A stretch of 6,689 nucleotides of DNA from a bacterium (GTDB taxonomy: Bacteria; Electryoneota; RPQS01). Position numbers and translations under genes: made by a program. The notes under the pieces are model-generated. The model was given only the letters and a program-made list of their open reading frames with translations, made no database searches and was not told the DNA's origin. This document shows, in pieces, positions 6,478-6,689 of the stretch (its first letter is position 1; the number at the start of each line of letters is the position of its first letter). The DNA lies in the NCBI GenBank assembly GCA_018814465.1, contig JAHIZR010000112.1:1-6689 (forward strand). The letters run 5' to 3'.

Positions 6478-6689
6478 ATGTCAATGTCCGGATCGAGATA
6501 TTTCCGAGACCTGTTTTTTCTCTTATGTGCCTGCCTGCCGCTGATCATCGGCTGCCAGGGAAAGCAAGAGTCCTTTCCTCCTGTTAATAGGACTCTGGTT
6601 TCACTGGGGACATTCGTCGAGATTGAAATCCGCAACGCGGAGCCTGACAAAGCCAATGCGGCGATTGATTCCGCCTTTGTGGAAGTCCG
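6478..6689 (+). CDS. apbE: ApbE-like FMN transferase lipoprotein, N-terminal part (3' end outside window)
   Basis: The frame is open to the window edge, 70 complete codons from ATG 6478. A hydrophobic signal segment (residues 10-25) ends in the lipobox LIIGC, with Cys26 as the likely lipidated residue, so the protein should be a membrane-anchored extracytoplasmic lipoprotein. After it comes RTLVSLGTFVEIEIRN, which resembles the conserved start of ApbE (a GTxVEI strand), then a helix of the kind seen in that family. ApbE proteins transfer FMN from FAD to Thr of RnfG/RnfD/NqrB/NqrC. Directly following an Rnf operon, the substrate would be RnfG Thr161. Start choice is unsettled: ATG 6454, inside the end of rnfB, is in frame and has GGAAG at 6446-6450 but very short spacing; ATG 6478 and 6484 lack a clear ribosome site. 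Catalytic residues lie beyond the window. Confidence 0.78.
   Translation, partial: MSMSGSRYFRDLFFLLCACLPLIIGCQGKQESFPPVNRTLVSLGTFVEIEIRNAEPDKANAAIDSAFVEV

Noticed and set aside
6471..6520. Terminator after rnfB (T-rich CTGTTTTTTCTC stretch)
   Set aside because: The T-run at 6513-6518 is inside the signal-peptide codons of the apbE-like gene (Leu-Phe-Phe-Leu) and I see no GC-rich stem before it.

Overview
The window holds most of one co-directional (+ strand) operon for an Rnf-type membrane electron-transport complex. The order is multihaem cytochrome c (3' end only) - rnfC - rnfD - rnfG - rnfE - rnfA - rnfB (fused) - apbE-like lipoprotein (5' end only). All six Rnf subunits are present, and the genes abut or overlap, with a largest gap of 52 bp. 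No tRNA, rRNA, mobile element, CRISPR array or convincing terminator is visible, and there is no gene-free stretch over 300 bp.

Organism: base composition looks roughly balanced (slightly above 50% G+C by eye). The C-D-G-E-A-B order with a haem protein in front is the arrangement known from anaerobes, including some sulfate reducers and Methanosarcina. I infer an anaerobic bacterium, perhaps from an uncultured lineage, and cannot name a phylum from this window.

Region by region. Bases 1-234 encode the last 77 residues of a c-type cytochrome with four CxxCH motifs. Bases 248-1651 encode RnfC, with two ferredoxin-type Cys motifs but a degenerate NADH/FMN region. Its last ~38 codons overprint rnfD, probably because of an A7 tract that either slips or is miscalled. 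Bases 1536-2510 encode RnfD, in which the usual flavinylation threonine is not found. Bases 2503-3090 encode RnfG with an intact SGATYS flavinylation site. Bases 3107-3724 and 3734-4309 encode the paired RnfE and RnfA membrane proteins, each with the two expected cysteines. Bases 4362-6470 encode a 702-residue RnfB whose usual C-terminal part is replaced by a complete GltD/NfnB-like FAD- and NAD(P)H-binding oxidoreductase. Bases 6478 to the end start an ApbE-type FMN transferase lipoprotein.

How they may work together (inference): in textbook Rnf, RnfB takes electrons from ferredoxin and RnfC reduces NAD+. Here RnfC seems to have lost nucleotide and flavin binding, while a dinucleotide-binding module has been joined to RnfB, and a periplasmic multihaem cytochrome is encoded first in the operon. 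The simplest reading is a rewired Rnf in which NAD(P)H (and/or ferredoxin) enters through RnfB, electrons cross through the RnfA/E [2Fe-2S] site and RnfG FMN, and a cytochrome c is the partner on the outer face. The ApbE protein would attach FMN to RnfG.
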